DNA of 48,213 bases from assembly GCA_900320435.1 (NCBI GenBank), contig ONSH01000029.1, positions 1-48,213 on the forward strand. Reading direction: 5' to 3'. Below, one piece after another: positions 1 through 7,632 of the stretch. A program made the translations under genes and the position numbers. The notes beneath the pieces were generated by a model. It did not search any database and was not told where the DNA came from. It saw only the letters and a list, made by a program, of their open reading frames with translations. This stretch comes from an uncultured Prevotellaceae bacterium. Lineage in GTDB: Bacteria; Bacteroidota; Bacteroidia; Bacteroidales; Bacteroidaceae. How positions within the stretch are numbered: the first letter of the stretch is position 1; each line of letters opens with the position of its first letter.

Positions 1-573
1 AAGGCCATCGCTGCCAAGATTGACCAAATTCCTCTTCCCCCGGGCTACACCCGCATGTGGATGGGTGAGAAGCAGGCCAGCGACCGCTCCATGAAGTACC
101 TCTTCCAGAACTTTCCCATGGCCATCATCATGATGGTAGCCATCTTGATCATGCTCTTCGGTGACGCCAAGAAGCCGGCCATCATTTTCTGTACCATTCC
201 TCTGGTTTTCGTCGGCGTCGTGGCTACGATGCTTGCCTCGGGAATGACCTTCACCTTCTGCGCCATCGTCGGCGCGCTGGGTCTGATCGGCATGGTGGTG
301 AAGAACGGCATCGTGTTGATGGACGAGATTGACCTGCAGCTTTCTGAGGGCAAAACCCCGATGGAGGCGCTCGTTTTGGCCGCTCAGTCGCGTCTGCGTC
401 CCGTGATGATGGCTTCCCTCACCACAATATTGGGTATGATCCCGCTGCTTACCGATGCTATGTTCGGCAGTATGGCTGTCACTATCATGGGCGGCCTGCT
501 TTTCGGCACGTTCATTACTCTCATTTTTGTTCCCGTACTCTATGCAATGTTTTTTGACGTCAAACCAGAATAA
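1..573 (+). CDS. RND-family multidrug efflux pump, inner-membrane subunit (C-terminal fragment)
   Basis: The frame is open from the first base of the window, so only the last 190 residues of a roughly 1000-residue AcrB/MexB-type protein are seen. The fragment holds the end of the second periplasmic part followed by membrane helices. It carries typical RND C-terminal signatures: a Gly-rich helix reading GALGLIGMVVKNGIVLMDEI, then SRLRPVMMASLTTILGMIPL. It ends 4 bases before a TolC-like outer-membrane factor, the usual pairing in a tripartite pump powered by the proton gradient. Family assignment is firm. Substrate (drugs, bile salts) cannot be read from this piece. Confidence 0.93.
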   Translation, partial: KAIAAKIDQIPLPPGYTRMWMGEKQASDRSMKYLFQNFPMAIIMMVAILIMLFGDAKKPAIIFCTIPLVFVGVVATMLASGMTFTFCAIVGALGLIGMVVKNGIVLMDEIDLQLSEGKTPMEALVLAAQSRLRPVMMASLTTILGMIPLLTDAMFGSMAVTIMGGLLFGTFITLIFVPVLYAMFFDVKPE

Positions 574-577
574 TACT

Positions 578-1987
578 ATGAAAAAGTTGTTATTTCCCGT
601 TTTTATCGCGTTATCTCTCCCTCTTTTTGCCCAGGACGAGGTGCAAATGCTCTCTATTGATCAGTGCCGCGAACTGGCTTTGCAACACAATAAGACACTC
701 CAGTCGGCAGCGCTCGGCACGGAGGCCGCCCGCTACACCAAGCGAGCCACGTTGGGTCTCTTCTTCCCGAACATCTCTCTGACCGGTATGGCCGGCTATT
801 CCAACACCGACGGTTCGCTCGGCATGAATGTCCGCCAGACGGCGGCCGGTATGCTCTCCACCGTCATGCCGGGTCTTCCGGCCCCGATACAGGCGCAGCT
901 GAAGCAGTTGGCTCCCGGCGTGCTCAACACGTTGCCAACGAACCAGTCCATTCTGGAGTATGAGCTGGGCTGGATGTACACCGGCGGCGTGATGCTGCGT
1001 CAGCCCATCTTTATGGGTGGCAAGATTATTGCCGGCTACAAGATGTCGAAGCTCGCTCTCGAGGCTTCCCGCCAGAATGAGCGCAAGACGCGTGCCGAGG
1101 TGATAGAGGAGGCTGATCAGGCTTATGCCAATGTGGTCAAGGCCACGGAGATGAAGAAGGTAGCTGAGCAGTATCTGGTGCTGCTCAAGCAGCTCGACAG
1201 CAATGTGGAGAGTGCCGTGCGTAACGGCGTGAAGCTGCAGAACGACCGTCTTAAGGTGCAGGTGAAGCTCGACGAGGTGCAACTGCAGCTGACGCAGGCC
1301 GAAAACGCCATCCGTCTGGCCACGATGAACCTCTGTCATGTCACGGGAATGCCGCTTTCATCGCGTGTTTCTGTTTCTTCAGAGTATCCGCGTGTGGACG
1401 ATGCCGCCCTGCTTAGCGGCAGCAGCGACGTCACCTCGCGTCCGGAGTATGCCATGCTCGAGGCGCAGGCTCAGGTGGCTCGTCAAGAGGTCAATGTCTC
1501 GCGTGCGGCCTGGTTGCCTCAGCTGGGTCTTCTGGCCTACTACGGCTACACCAACGGTGTGAAAATCAACGGCCGTAAGCTCTTGGAAAGCTGGGGCTTT
1601 GCCGGCGGTGTGACGCTCTCTGTGCCCATCTTCCACTTCGGTGCCGACTATTTCAAGACGAAGGCGGCCAAGGTCAAGGCGCAGCAGGTGGAGCTCGAGC
1701 GTGAGAACTATGTAGAACTGATGCAGCTTCAGTTGGCCAAGGAGGGCAACAATTTGGAGGAGAGCGCCCAGGAGGTGGCATTGACCGAGAAGGGCCTGGA
1801 GCAGGCCACGCTCAACCGTGAGCTCTCGGAGAAGCAGTACAAGGCCGGCACGGAGACGCTGACGGACCTCTTGGAGGCTCAAGCGCTGTGGCAGCAGGCC
1901 TGGCAGCGCCGCATCGAGGCGCAGTTCCGCCGCTACCTGGCTTCCGTGGCCTATCTCAAGGCCGCAGGCCGCCTGGTGGAGGAGTAG
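578..1987 (+). CDS. TolC-like outer membrane efflux protein
   Basis: 469 residues, a normal length for the OEP/TolC family. An N-terminal signal peptide (MKKLLFPVFIALSLPLFAQ) is followed by alpha-helical repeats typical of the periplasmic tunnel, with two related halves, and a late KQYKAGTETLTDLLEAQ segment, the usual TolC C-terminal signature. The ATG at 578 was chosen because it gives the signal peptide; the longer open frame upstream lies inside the RND gene. It follows the RND pump by 4 bases, so the two are surely one operon. It should form the outer-membrane exit duct of that pump. Confidence 0.93.
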   Translation: MKKLLFPVFIALSLPLFAQDEVQMLSIDQCRELALQHNKTLQSAALGTEAARYTKRATLGLFFPNISLTGMAGYSNTDGSLGMNVRQTAAGMLSTVMPGLPAPIQAQLKQLAPGVLNTLPTNQSILEYELGWMYTGGVMLRQPIFMGGKIIAGYKMSKLALEASRQNERKTRAEVIEEADQAYANVVKATEMKKVAEQYLVLLKQLDSNVESAVRNGVKLQNDRLKVQVKLDEVQLQLTQAENAIRLATMNLCHVTGMPLSSRVSVSSEYPRVDDAALLSGSSDVTSRPEYAMLEAQAQVARQEVNVSRAAWLPQLGLLAYYGYTNGVKINGRKLLESWGFAGGVTLSVPIFHFGADYFKTKAAKVKAQQVELERENYVELMQLQLAKEGNNLEESAQEVALTEKGLEQATLNRELSEKQYKAGTETLTDLLEAQALWQQAWQRRIEAQFRRYLASVAYLKAAGRLVEE

Positions 1988-1998
1988 GGGGGAGACAG

Positions 1999-2511
1999 AT
2001 GACACGAGAAGAAGCGGTATATGCATACCTCAGGGAGCACGGGATAGAATACACCTGCTACAGCCACCCCGAGGGCAGGACCATTGAGGAGGCGAAGAGA
2101 TGGTGGCACGACGACGGGTCGGTGCATTGCAAGAATATCTTCATGCGCAACCATAAGGGCAACCAGCACTATCTGATTTGTTTCCCCTGCGACAAGGAGT
2201 TGGACATACACGAGCTTGAGGCGCGACTCAAGGCCTCCCTGCAGGCTCAGGGACTGCCCTCATGCGGCAAACTCTCGTTCGCCTCTGCCGAGCGCATGAT
2301 GAAGTATCTCGGACTGGAGCCGGGCAGCGTGTCGCCGTTCGGGCTTATCAACGACGTGTCGGACCACGTGATCCTGTTTTTGGACCGGGAGCTGCAGGAG
2401 GCTGCGAGCCTGAGCTTTCATCCCAACGACTGCCGCGGCACCGTCGTCATCGCACAGTATCAATGGCAGAAGTACCTCAGCGGCATCGGCAACGAGGTCA
2501 GGTATATTTAA
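1999..2511 (+). CDS. YbaK/ProX-type aminoacyl-tRNA deacylase
   Basis: 170 residues resembling the free-standing editing domain family YbaK/ProX/PrdX, which hydrolyses mischarged tRNA such as Ala- or Cys-tRNA(Pro) in the cytoplasm. Supporting segments are CKNIFMRNHKG near residue 50, where the family has a conserved Lys, and LEPGSVSPFGLIND near residue 110, matching the family's GSVSPFGL signature. The start at 1999 lies 11 bases after the efflux gene stop, so it probably shares that transcript although the functions are unrelated. Exact amino-acid specificity is inferred. A hairpin follows directly after the gene. Confidence 0.85.
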   Translation: MTREEAVYAYLREHGIEYTCYSHPEGRTIEEAKRWWHDDGSVHCKNIFMRNHKGNQHYLICFPCDKELDIHELEARLKASLQAQGLPSCGKLSFASAERMMKYLGLEPGSVSPFGLINDVSDHVILFLDRELQEAASLSFHPNDCRGTVVIAQYQWQKYLSGIGNEVRYI

Positions 2512-2532
2512 GCCTCAGTTTGAATATGATTT

Positions 2533-2559
2533 GTTTGCGTTAGAAATTCTTACGCAAAC
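2533..2559. terminator. Hairpin between convergent genes, probable bidirectional terminator
   Basis: GTTTGCGT (2533-2540) pairs perfectly with ACGCAAAC (2552-2559). The inner AGAA/TTCT can extend the stem past a single T-T mismatch, making an almost complete 27-nt palindrome. It lies between the stops of two genes that face each other and touches the rlpA stop codon. There is no strong T-run, so the terminator role is inferred from position. Confidence 0.5.
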
Positions 2560-3026
2560 TACTGCAGCACGCCGATTGGGGGAGGCACGAAGGCGGGGAA
2601 GGTGTCGGGCAACGCGATGGGCAACAGACGCAGGGTGTCCGGCATCGGCTTGAACGGCACACGACCCTCCGTGCTGACGGAGACCTCCACGTTGGCGAAT
2701 CCTTTGCGTATCATGTCCAACTCCAGCGCGGCAGCCCGAGAGAGGTCGATGACGTAGTGGGAGTAAGGCCCCCGATCGATGACTTTCACAATCACCTCCT
2801 TGCCGTTTCCGAGATTTTTCACCCTCAGCATGGTGCCGAAGGGATATTTGCGGTGTGCACAGGTCAAGCTGTCCTTGTGGTAAGGCGTGCCGCTGGCTGT
2901 GCGCTGTCCGTGAAATTTGTCGTGGTAAAACGACGCTTTACCCTTTACGGAGACTGTGCTCTGAGACAGCAGGGCCAGCGACGCAACGGCCGCCAACAGC
3001 ATCATCATGGTGATCCGTTTCTTCAT
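2559..3026 (-). CDS. RlpA-like septal ring lytic transglycosylase (double-psi beta-barrel)
   Basis: 155 residues: a signal peptide from [20 protein letters not shown], then the RlpA double-psi beta-barrel. It shows the family pattern [18 protein letters not shown] near residues 28-45 and IDRGPY near residue 90. RlpA enzymes cleave glycan strands lacking stem peptides at the division septum. No SPOR domain follows; the tail is short and Pro-rich, so septal targeting through SPOR is absent here. The start at 3026 is preferred because it gives the signal peptide and sits 20 bases past a perfect -7 promoter element. Exported location is clear; lytic activity is inferred. Confidence 0.85.
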   Translation of the reverse strand: MKKRITMMMLLAAVASLALLSQSTVSVKGKASFYHDKFHGQRTASGTPYHKDSLTCAHRKYPFGTMLRVKNLGNGKEVIVKVIDRGPYSHYVIDLSRAAALELDMIRKGFANVEVSVSTEGRVPFKPMPDTLRLLPIALPDTFPAFVPPPIGVLQ

Positions 3027-3046
3027 GGTACGTCCTTTTCTGGATG

Positions 3047-3054
3047 CAAATATA
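3047..3054 (-). promoter_or_regulatory. -7 promoter element for rlpA-like gene
   Basis: On the minus strand this reads TATATTTG, a perfect match to the Bacteroidota -7 consensus TAnnTTTG. A TTTG that could serve as the -33 element (3074-3077) lies 19 bases upstream, the usual spacing. Confidence 0.65.
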
Positions 3055-3127
3055 AGATATTTTGTCAAAACGGCAAAAAATCTGCAGAAAAATTAGTGTG
3101 GAAAGGCTGCAAACGTCAGTCCCCGGC

Positions 3128-4501
3128 TCAGTTTTTGCGCTGAAGACGGTGCATGACGATGTAGAAAGCGGGCAGCAGGAAGCAGTCGGCAGCCACCCAA
3201 GCCGAAGGGTCGCCGATACTCACGCCGAGGAAGCCCCACAGGGGCACAATCCACAACGAGATGCCCACGCGCGCCAGCAGCTCGCTCACGCCGGAGAACA
3301 TCGCCAGACGGGTGTAGCCGAGGCCCTGCAGCGAGTAGCGGTAGATGACCAGCGTGCCGAGGAAGAGGTAGCAGACGCAGGAGCAGTGGAGGAAGAGCTC
3401 GGCGCGATCCAAAAGCCCGGTTTCAACGGCAGGAATGAAGAGCATGGCGATGTCTCGGGCGCCCCGCAATAAGAGGAGCATGGTGGCGACGCCGTAGACG
3501 GCCATCATGCCCATCGCATCCCTGATGCCCCGATGAATCCGGCTGAAATAGTAGCCCCGGTTGTTGCCGTCAATCTTCACTCCGGCCAGGCGGGCCGCGC
3601 CGAGATTCTGTCCGCAGTAGGTGGCCATCGCCACACCGAGATTCTCAAAGGGGGTGATGAAAAACATCTTGATGCGCATGGCGGCGGTGAAAGCGGTGGC
3701 GCAGGTCACGCCGAGGGCGTTGTTGGCGCTCTGGAGCATGACGCTGCCGATGGCCGTGATGCTGAACTGCAGGCCCATCGGGACGCCGTGGCCCAGGAGC
3801 GTGCGCACCTCACTGCGCTGCGGGCGGAAGGGCGCTTCGCTCCAAAGGATGGGCAGGCGCTCGCGCATGTAGCGCCAGCAGAGCACGATACAGATGAGCT
3901 GGGAGAGGGCCGTGGCCCATGCGGCGCCGTCCGTGTTCATGTGGAACACGGCGATGAAAAGCACGTCGAAGATGATGTTGAGCACGGCCGAGAGCAGCAT
4001 GTAGAAGAAGGGCGTTTTCGAGTTGCCGAGGGCCCGGATGACGGAGGCCTCCAGATTGTAGAAGAGGTTGCAGGGGATGGTGAGGAAGGTGACGAAAAGG
4101 TAGAGCCAGGCCTCGTGCATGATCTCCTCAGGCGTATCCATCCAACGGAGTATGCTGCGGCAGAAGAGGCAGCAGACGAGGCTCATCGCCGCGGCGATGA
4201 CGCCGCCCGCAAGCAGGCTGTGGCGAAAGAGCGAGCGCACGCCCTCCTCATCGCGCGCCCCGAAACGCTGCGCCACGGGAATGCCGAAGCCGCCCGTCGT
4301 GCCGATGCTGAAGCCCAGGATGAGAAACAGCACGCTGGAGGAGGCGCCCACGCCGGCCAGAGCGTTCATGCCCAGCAGACGACCCACGATGGCGGCGTCC
4401 ACCAGCATGTAGCCCTGCTGCAACACGTTGCCCAGCATCAGGGGCAGGGCGAAGGAGAGGATGAGGCGGGCGGGCGACCCGCTGGTCATTTCCTTAACCA
4501 C
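3128..4501 (-). CDS. MATE family efflux transporter
   Basis: 457 residues, the usual size for a MATE (DinF/NorM) Na+- or H+-driven exporter, with about 12 hydrophobic helices arranged as two halves. The N-terminal segment SPARLILSFALPLMLGNVLQQGYMLVD is the typical first helix with its Pro-Leu-Met-Leu-Gly-Asn core. The start at 4501 overlaps the end of the upstream PHP gene by 8 bases; an in-frame ATG four codons later (4489) is an alternative. It is probably translated from the same mRNA as the PHP gene. Substrate unknown. Confidence 0.9.
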   Translation of the reverse strand: MVKEMTSGSPARLILSFALPLMLGNVLQQGYMLVDAAIVGRLLGMNALAGVGASSSVLFLILGFSIGTTGGFGIPVAQRFGARDEEGVRSLFRHSLLAGGVIAAAMSLVCCLFCRSILRWMDTPEEIMHEAWLYLFVTFLTIPCNLFYNLEASVIRALGNSKTPFFYMLLSAVLNIIFDVLFIAVFHMNTDGAAWATALSQLICIVLCWRYMRERLPILWSEAPFRPQRSEVRTLLGHGVPMGLQFSITAIGSVMLQSANNALGVTCATAFTAAMRIKMFFITPFENLGVAMATYCGQNLGAARLAGVKIDGNNRGYYFSRIHRGIRDAMGMMAVYGVATMLLLLRGARDIAMLFIPAVETGLLDRAELFLHCSCVCYLFLGTLVIYRYSLQGLGYTRLAMFSGVSELLARVGISLWIVPLWGFLGVSIGDPSAWVAADCFLLPAFYIVMHRLQRKN

Positions 4502-5213
4502 GTTTGTCGATGTAACGGAGGAAAAAGTCGGGTTTGTCGTTCACGATGAGGGCCTCGGGGAAACCGGTCTCCTCGATGAGGGGCCAGGCGTAGCGGTAGT
4601 CGCCCACGGAGAAGGAAATGTGGGCGTCGCTGCCCAGGATGACGGGCACCTCGTAACGCTTGCACAGGCGCAGAATCTCCAGATTGTTGGGGCGCGCCTT
4701 CTCCTTGTGGCGCGAGGGGATGAGCGATGAGGAGTTGATCTCGAGCAGCGTGCGCGACTCCTTGGCAGCCAGCACGATGGGTTCGAAGAGCAGCTCGGCG
4801 GTGCCGTCGCCCGGATGGGTGATGATCTGCACCCAGGGGTTGCGTATGGCCGCAATCATGCCGTCGGTGTTCTCCTCCGGCGTGCCGGGGGTGTAGCAGA
4901 GTTGATGGATGCCGGCAATGCGCAGGTCGAGGTATTTCTCATAGTAGCGCTCGTCCAGGTCGAGCGTGCCCCGTGTGTCTAGGATGTTGAGCTCGGCGCC
5001 CATGAGCAGCTTCACGCCGTACATCTCGCGGGGGATGACGTGCATGTTGCGGAAATAGATGGGTGTGCAGGTGCCGGGAATGGAGGGCGCGTGCTCCGTG
5101 ATGGCGAGAATCTGGATGCCCTTGTCGGCGGCGGCGCGTGCCATCTCCTGTATGGTGCTGTAGGCGTGACCGCTCGCCACGGTGTGGGTGTGCGCGTCAA
5201 TCAGTGTTTTCAT
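4494..5213 (-). CDS. PHP-domain phosphatase, YcdX-like
   Basis: 239 residues, matching the compact YcdX type of PHP metal-dependent phosphoesterase. Metal-ligand motifs are visible: DAHTHT at residues 6-11, ITEHAP near 38, a Glu in GAELNI, THPGDG, and GSDAHIS near the C terminus. These motifs together bind a trinuclear metal centre in known members. ATG 5213 is chosen because the motif-bearing protein begins there; upstream open sequence is antisense to proC. A perfect -7 element lies 25 bases upstream. Substrate is not known for most members of the family. Confidence 0.88.
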   Translation of the reverse strand: MKTLIDAHTHTVASGHAYSTIQEMARAAADKGIQILAITEHAPSIPGTCTPIYFRNMHVIPREMYGVKLLMGAELNILDTRGTLDLDERYYEKYLDLRIAGIHQLCYTPGTPEENTDGMIAAIRNPWVQIITHPGDGTAELLFEPIVLAAKESRTLLEINSSSLIPSRHKEKARPNNLEILRLCKRYEVPVILGSDAHISFSVGDYRYAWPLIEETGFPEALIVNDKPDFFLRYIDKRG

Positions 5214-5237
5214 ATCCGTTTCAGTGCTAAACGGATG

Positions 5238-5245
5238 CAAAGGTA
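5238..5245 (-). promoter_or_regulatory. -7 promoter element for the PHP/MATE transcript
   Basis: Minus strand TACCTTTG, a perfect TAnnTTTG match, about 25 bases before the PHP gene start. It lies in the 150-bp divergent gap shared with proC. Confidence 0.65.
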
Positions 5246-5330
5246 CGGAAAATAGTTGAGAGTTGGGAGAGGGGAGTTGATTGTTTTTATATTTTCGGGG
5301 AGAAAAACGGTTTAATTGAAAAAAAAGACG

Positions 5331-5338
5331 TATCTTTG
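5331..5338 (+). promoter_or_regulatory. -7 promoter element for proC
   Basis: TATCTTTG, a perfect TAnnTTTG match, 25 bases before the proC start codon in the divergent gap. Confidence 0.65.
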
Positions 5339-5363
5339 TCGCGAAAATTACTATTATAGAATA

Positions 5364-6143
5364 ATGAAGATAGCAGTTATCGGAGCCGGAAACATGGGCG
5401 GAGCCCTGATTCACGGCTGGGCCAAGAGCGGCCAGGTGGAGCACATCGCCGTGGCCGACAAGAATGAAGCGCTGCTGGCGCAGTTCACAAGCAAGTATCC
5501 CGCACTCGCGACCACGACGGACAATGCCGAAGCCGTGAAGGGCGCGGACATCGTGGTGGTGGTGGTGAAGCCCTGGCTGATGCCGGCCGTGCTGGGTGAG
5601 ATAAAAGACGCACTCGATTTGGAGAAGCAGATTGTGGTGAGCGACGCCGCCAACTTCACCACCGGCAAACTTGCCGAAGCCTTCGGACGTGAGGGGCAGT
5701 TCTGCTACGTGATCCCCAACATCGCGGCCGAATACGGCGCCTCGATGTCGTTCATCGCCAAAGGTGAAGGCGCCACTGACGAGACGCTCGCCAAGGTAAA
5801 GGCCCTCTACGATATCGTGGGCGACACGCTCGCCGTGAGCGAAAACCTCGTGGGGCCCGGCATGATGATGGCCTCGTGCGGCATCGCCTACGTGATGCGC
5901 TACATCAGGGCCCAGATGCAGGGCGGCTGCGAGATGGGTTTCTATCCCGCTCAGGCCAAGCAGATCGCGCTGCAGACGATGCAGGGCGCCGTGTCGCTGC
6001 TCAAGGAGACCGGGTGGCACCCCGAAGAGGCCATCGACAAAGTGACCACGCCCGGCGGCGTCACCATCAAGGGGCTCAACGAGCTCGACCACGCCGACTT
6101 CACCTCCGCCGTGATCCGTTCGCTCAAAGCGGGACTGAAGTAA
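5364..6143 (+). CDS. proC: Pyrroline-5-carboxylate reductase
   Basis: 259 residues, the usual length of ProC. It reduces (S)-1-pyrroline-5-carboxylate to L-proline with NAD(P)H. A Rossmann nucleotide site opens the protein (IAVIGAGNMGGALI), followed by VVVVVKPW near residue 70. The C-terminal family signature region reads TTPGGVTIKGLNELD. ATG 5364 is chosen because it places the Rossmann motif at the N terminus and sits 25 bases after a perfect -7 element. It lies just upstream of an Xaa-Pro aminopeptidase and hypD, so it may turn the HypD product into proline as well as serve biosynthesis. Confidence 0.95.
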   Translation: MKIAVIGAGNMGGALIHGWAKSGQVEHIAVADKNEALLAQFTSKYPALATTTDNAEAVKGADIVVVVVKPWLMPAVLGEIKDALDLEKQIVVSDAANFTTGKLAEAFGREGQFCYVIPNIAAEYGASMSFIAKGEGATDETLAKVKALYDIVGDTLAVSENLVGPGMMMASCGIAYVMRYIRAQMQGGCEMGFYPAQAKQIALQTMQGAVSLLKETGWHPEEAIDKVTTPGGVTIKGLNELDHADFTSAVIRSLKAGLK

Positions 6144-6159
6144 TGGTTAACGGTTCGTG

Positions 6160-6167
6160 TAACTTTG
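6160..6167 (+). promoter_or_regulatory. -7 promoter element for the pepP-hypD transcript
   Basis: TAACTTTG, a perfect TAnnTTTG match, in the 118-bp gap after proC. A start about 7 bases downstream would place the whole stem-loop repeat at 6176-6238 in the 5' untranslated leader. Confidence 0.5.
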
Positions 6168-6175
6168 TTCCACAG

Positions 6176-6238
6176 ACATCCTTCTCGGCTCGGCAGAGCT
6201 CAAGCGTGTTTGGCTCTGCGCTCACCTCGGGCGGATGT
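6176..6238. repeat. Dispersed stem-loop repeat, copy A
   Basis: A 63-nt element bounded by ACATCC (6176-6181) and its exact reverse complement GGATGT (6233-6238). An inner stem pairs GCAGAGC with GCTCTGC. It aligns along its whole length, with one gap and about 75 percent identity by eye, with 47782-47845. The outer stem differs between copies by a paired change that keeps base pairing. It lies between proC and the pepP-hypD genes. Function unknown; it behaves like a REP-type intergenic repeat or a structured leader. Confidence 0.65.
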
Positions 6239-6261
6239 TAATGGTTAAGGATTAAAAGGTT

Positions 6262-7632
6262 ATGAAATATTTCGCTAAAGAGACCTATATCAAACGCAGG
6301 GCCGAGCTCAAGAAGAGGGTGGGGAGCGGCCTGCTTGTCTTCATCGGCAACGAAGAAGTCGGCATGAACTACCGCGACAACGGTTACGCCTTCCGGCAGG
6401 ACAGCACGGTGCTCTACTACTTCGCTTCGGACTACGCCGGCATGTGCGCCCTCATCGACATCGACAACGACCGCGACATCATCTTCGCCGACGAGTTGAC
6501 CATCGACGACATCGTCTGGATGGGCGACATGCCGACCAAGCGCGAGATGAGTGCTCTGGCGGGTGTCGCCGACGTGCGTCCCCGAAAGGAGTTCGAACCA
6601 TACGTGACGGCAGCCCTGAAGAACGGGCAGAAGGTGCACACGCTCCCCGCCTACAGGGCAGAGCACGAGCTGATGCTCTCCCGCTGGGGTGCGGAGCCTT
6701 CGGTAGACTTCATCATGGCGGTGGCCGACATGCGCAACCACAAGACGCCCGAAGAGGTGGAGCAGATCGAGATCGGCGTGGACCGCTCGGTGGACATGCA
6801 TGTGGCCGCCATGAAGGCCTGCCGTCCCGGCATGCGCGAGTGCGAAGTGGCCGCCGAGATACGCAAAGCCGCCTTCATGGGCGGATGCGAGATGTCGTTC
6901 CCCATCATCTGCACCGTCAACGGACAGACGCTCCACAACCACAGTCAGGAGAACCTGATGCAGGAGGGGCAGATGCTGCTGGTGGACGCCGGCGGCGAGA
7001 GTCCTCTGCACTATGCCGGCGACCTCTCGAGCACGATGCCCGTCGGCGCGCATTTCACGGAGCGGCAGCGCACGGTCTTCGACATCCTCTACGGCGCCCA
7101 TCAGGCGGCCGTCGGTATGCTGGCGCCCGGTGTGAACTTCCGCGATGTTCACCTCAAAGCCGCCGAGACCATCAGCGAAGGGCTCAAGGGTCTGGGGCTG
7201 ATGAAGGGCAACGCCCGCGATGCCGCCGAGAGCGGCGCCTACGCCATGTTCTTCCCTTGCGGTCTGGGCCACATGATGGGGCTCGACGTGCACGACATGG
7301 AGAACCTCGGCGAGAAATACGTCGGCTACGGCGGTCGGGAGAAGTCCACGCAGTTCGGCTTCAAGAGCCTGCGTCTGGGGCGCGATCTGGAGCCGGGATT
7401 CGTATTCACCATCGAGCCGGGCATCTATTTCATCCCGCAGCTGATGGACCTCTGGGAGAATCAGGGGCTCCACCGCGACTTCCTCTGCTACGACGAGATG
7501 CGCAAGTGGCGGGATTTCGGCGGCATTCGTAACGAGGAAGACTATCTGATCACCCCCGACGGCGCCCGCCGTCTGGGGCATAAAATCAAACCTATGACGG
7601 CCGATGAGGTCGAAGCAGCCAAGAATCTATGA
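6262..7632 (+). CDS. pepP: Xaa-Pro aminopeptidase (M24B family)
   Basis: 456 residues, the usual length of AMP-PII/PepP. It removes the N-terminal residue from peptides whose second residue is proline. The N-terminal domain is followed by the pita-bread catalytic domain with dimetal ligands visible: Asp in LLVDAGGES, Asp in YAGDLSS, His in GLGHMMGLDVHD, Glu in FTIEPGIYF, and Glu in the GGIRNEEDYLI segment. Its stop overlaps the hypD start by 4 bases (ATGA), so the two are translationally coupled. This context suggests trimming of proline- or hydroxyproline-containing peptides. Confidence 0.92.
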   Translation: MKYFAKETYIKRRAELKKRVGSGLLVFIGNEEVGMNYRDNGYAFRQDSTVLYYFASDYAGMCALIDIDNDRDIIFADELTIDDIVWMGDMPTKREMSALAGVADVRPRKEFEPYVTAALKNGQKVHTLPAYRAEHELMLSRWGAEPSVDFIMAVADMRNHKTPEEVEQIEIGVDRSVDMHVAAMKACRPGMRECEVAAEIRKAAFMGGCEMSFPIICTVNGQTLHNHSQENLMQEGQMLLVDAGGESPLHYAGDLSSTMPVGAHFTERQRTVFDILYGAHQAAVGMLAPGVNFRDVHLKAAETISEGLKGLGLMKGNARDAAESGAYAMFFPCGLGHMMGLDVHDMENLGEKYVGYGGREKSTQFGFKSLRLGRDLEPGFVFTIEPGIYFIPQLMDLWENQGLHRDFLCYDEMRKWRDFGGIRNEEDYLITPDGARRLGHKIKPMTADEVEAAKNL

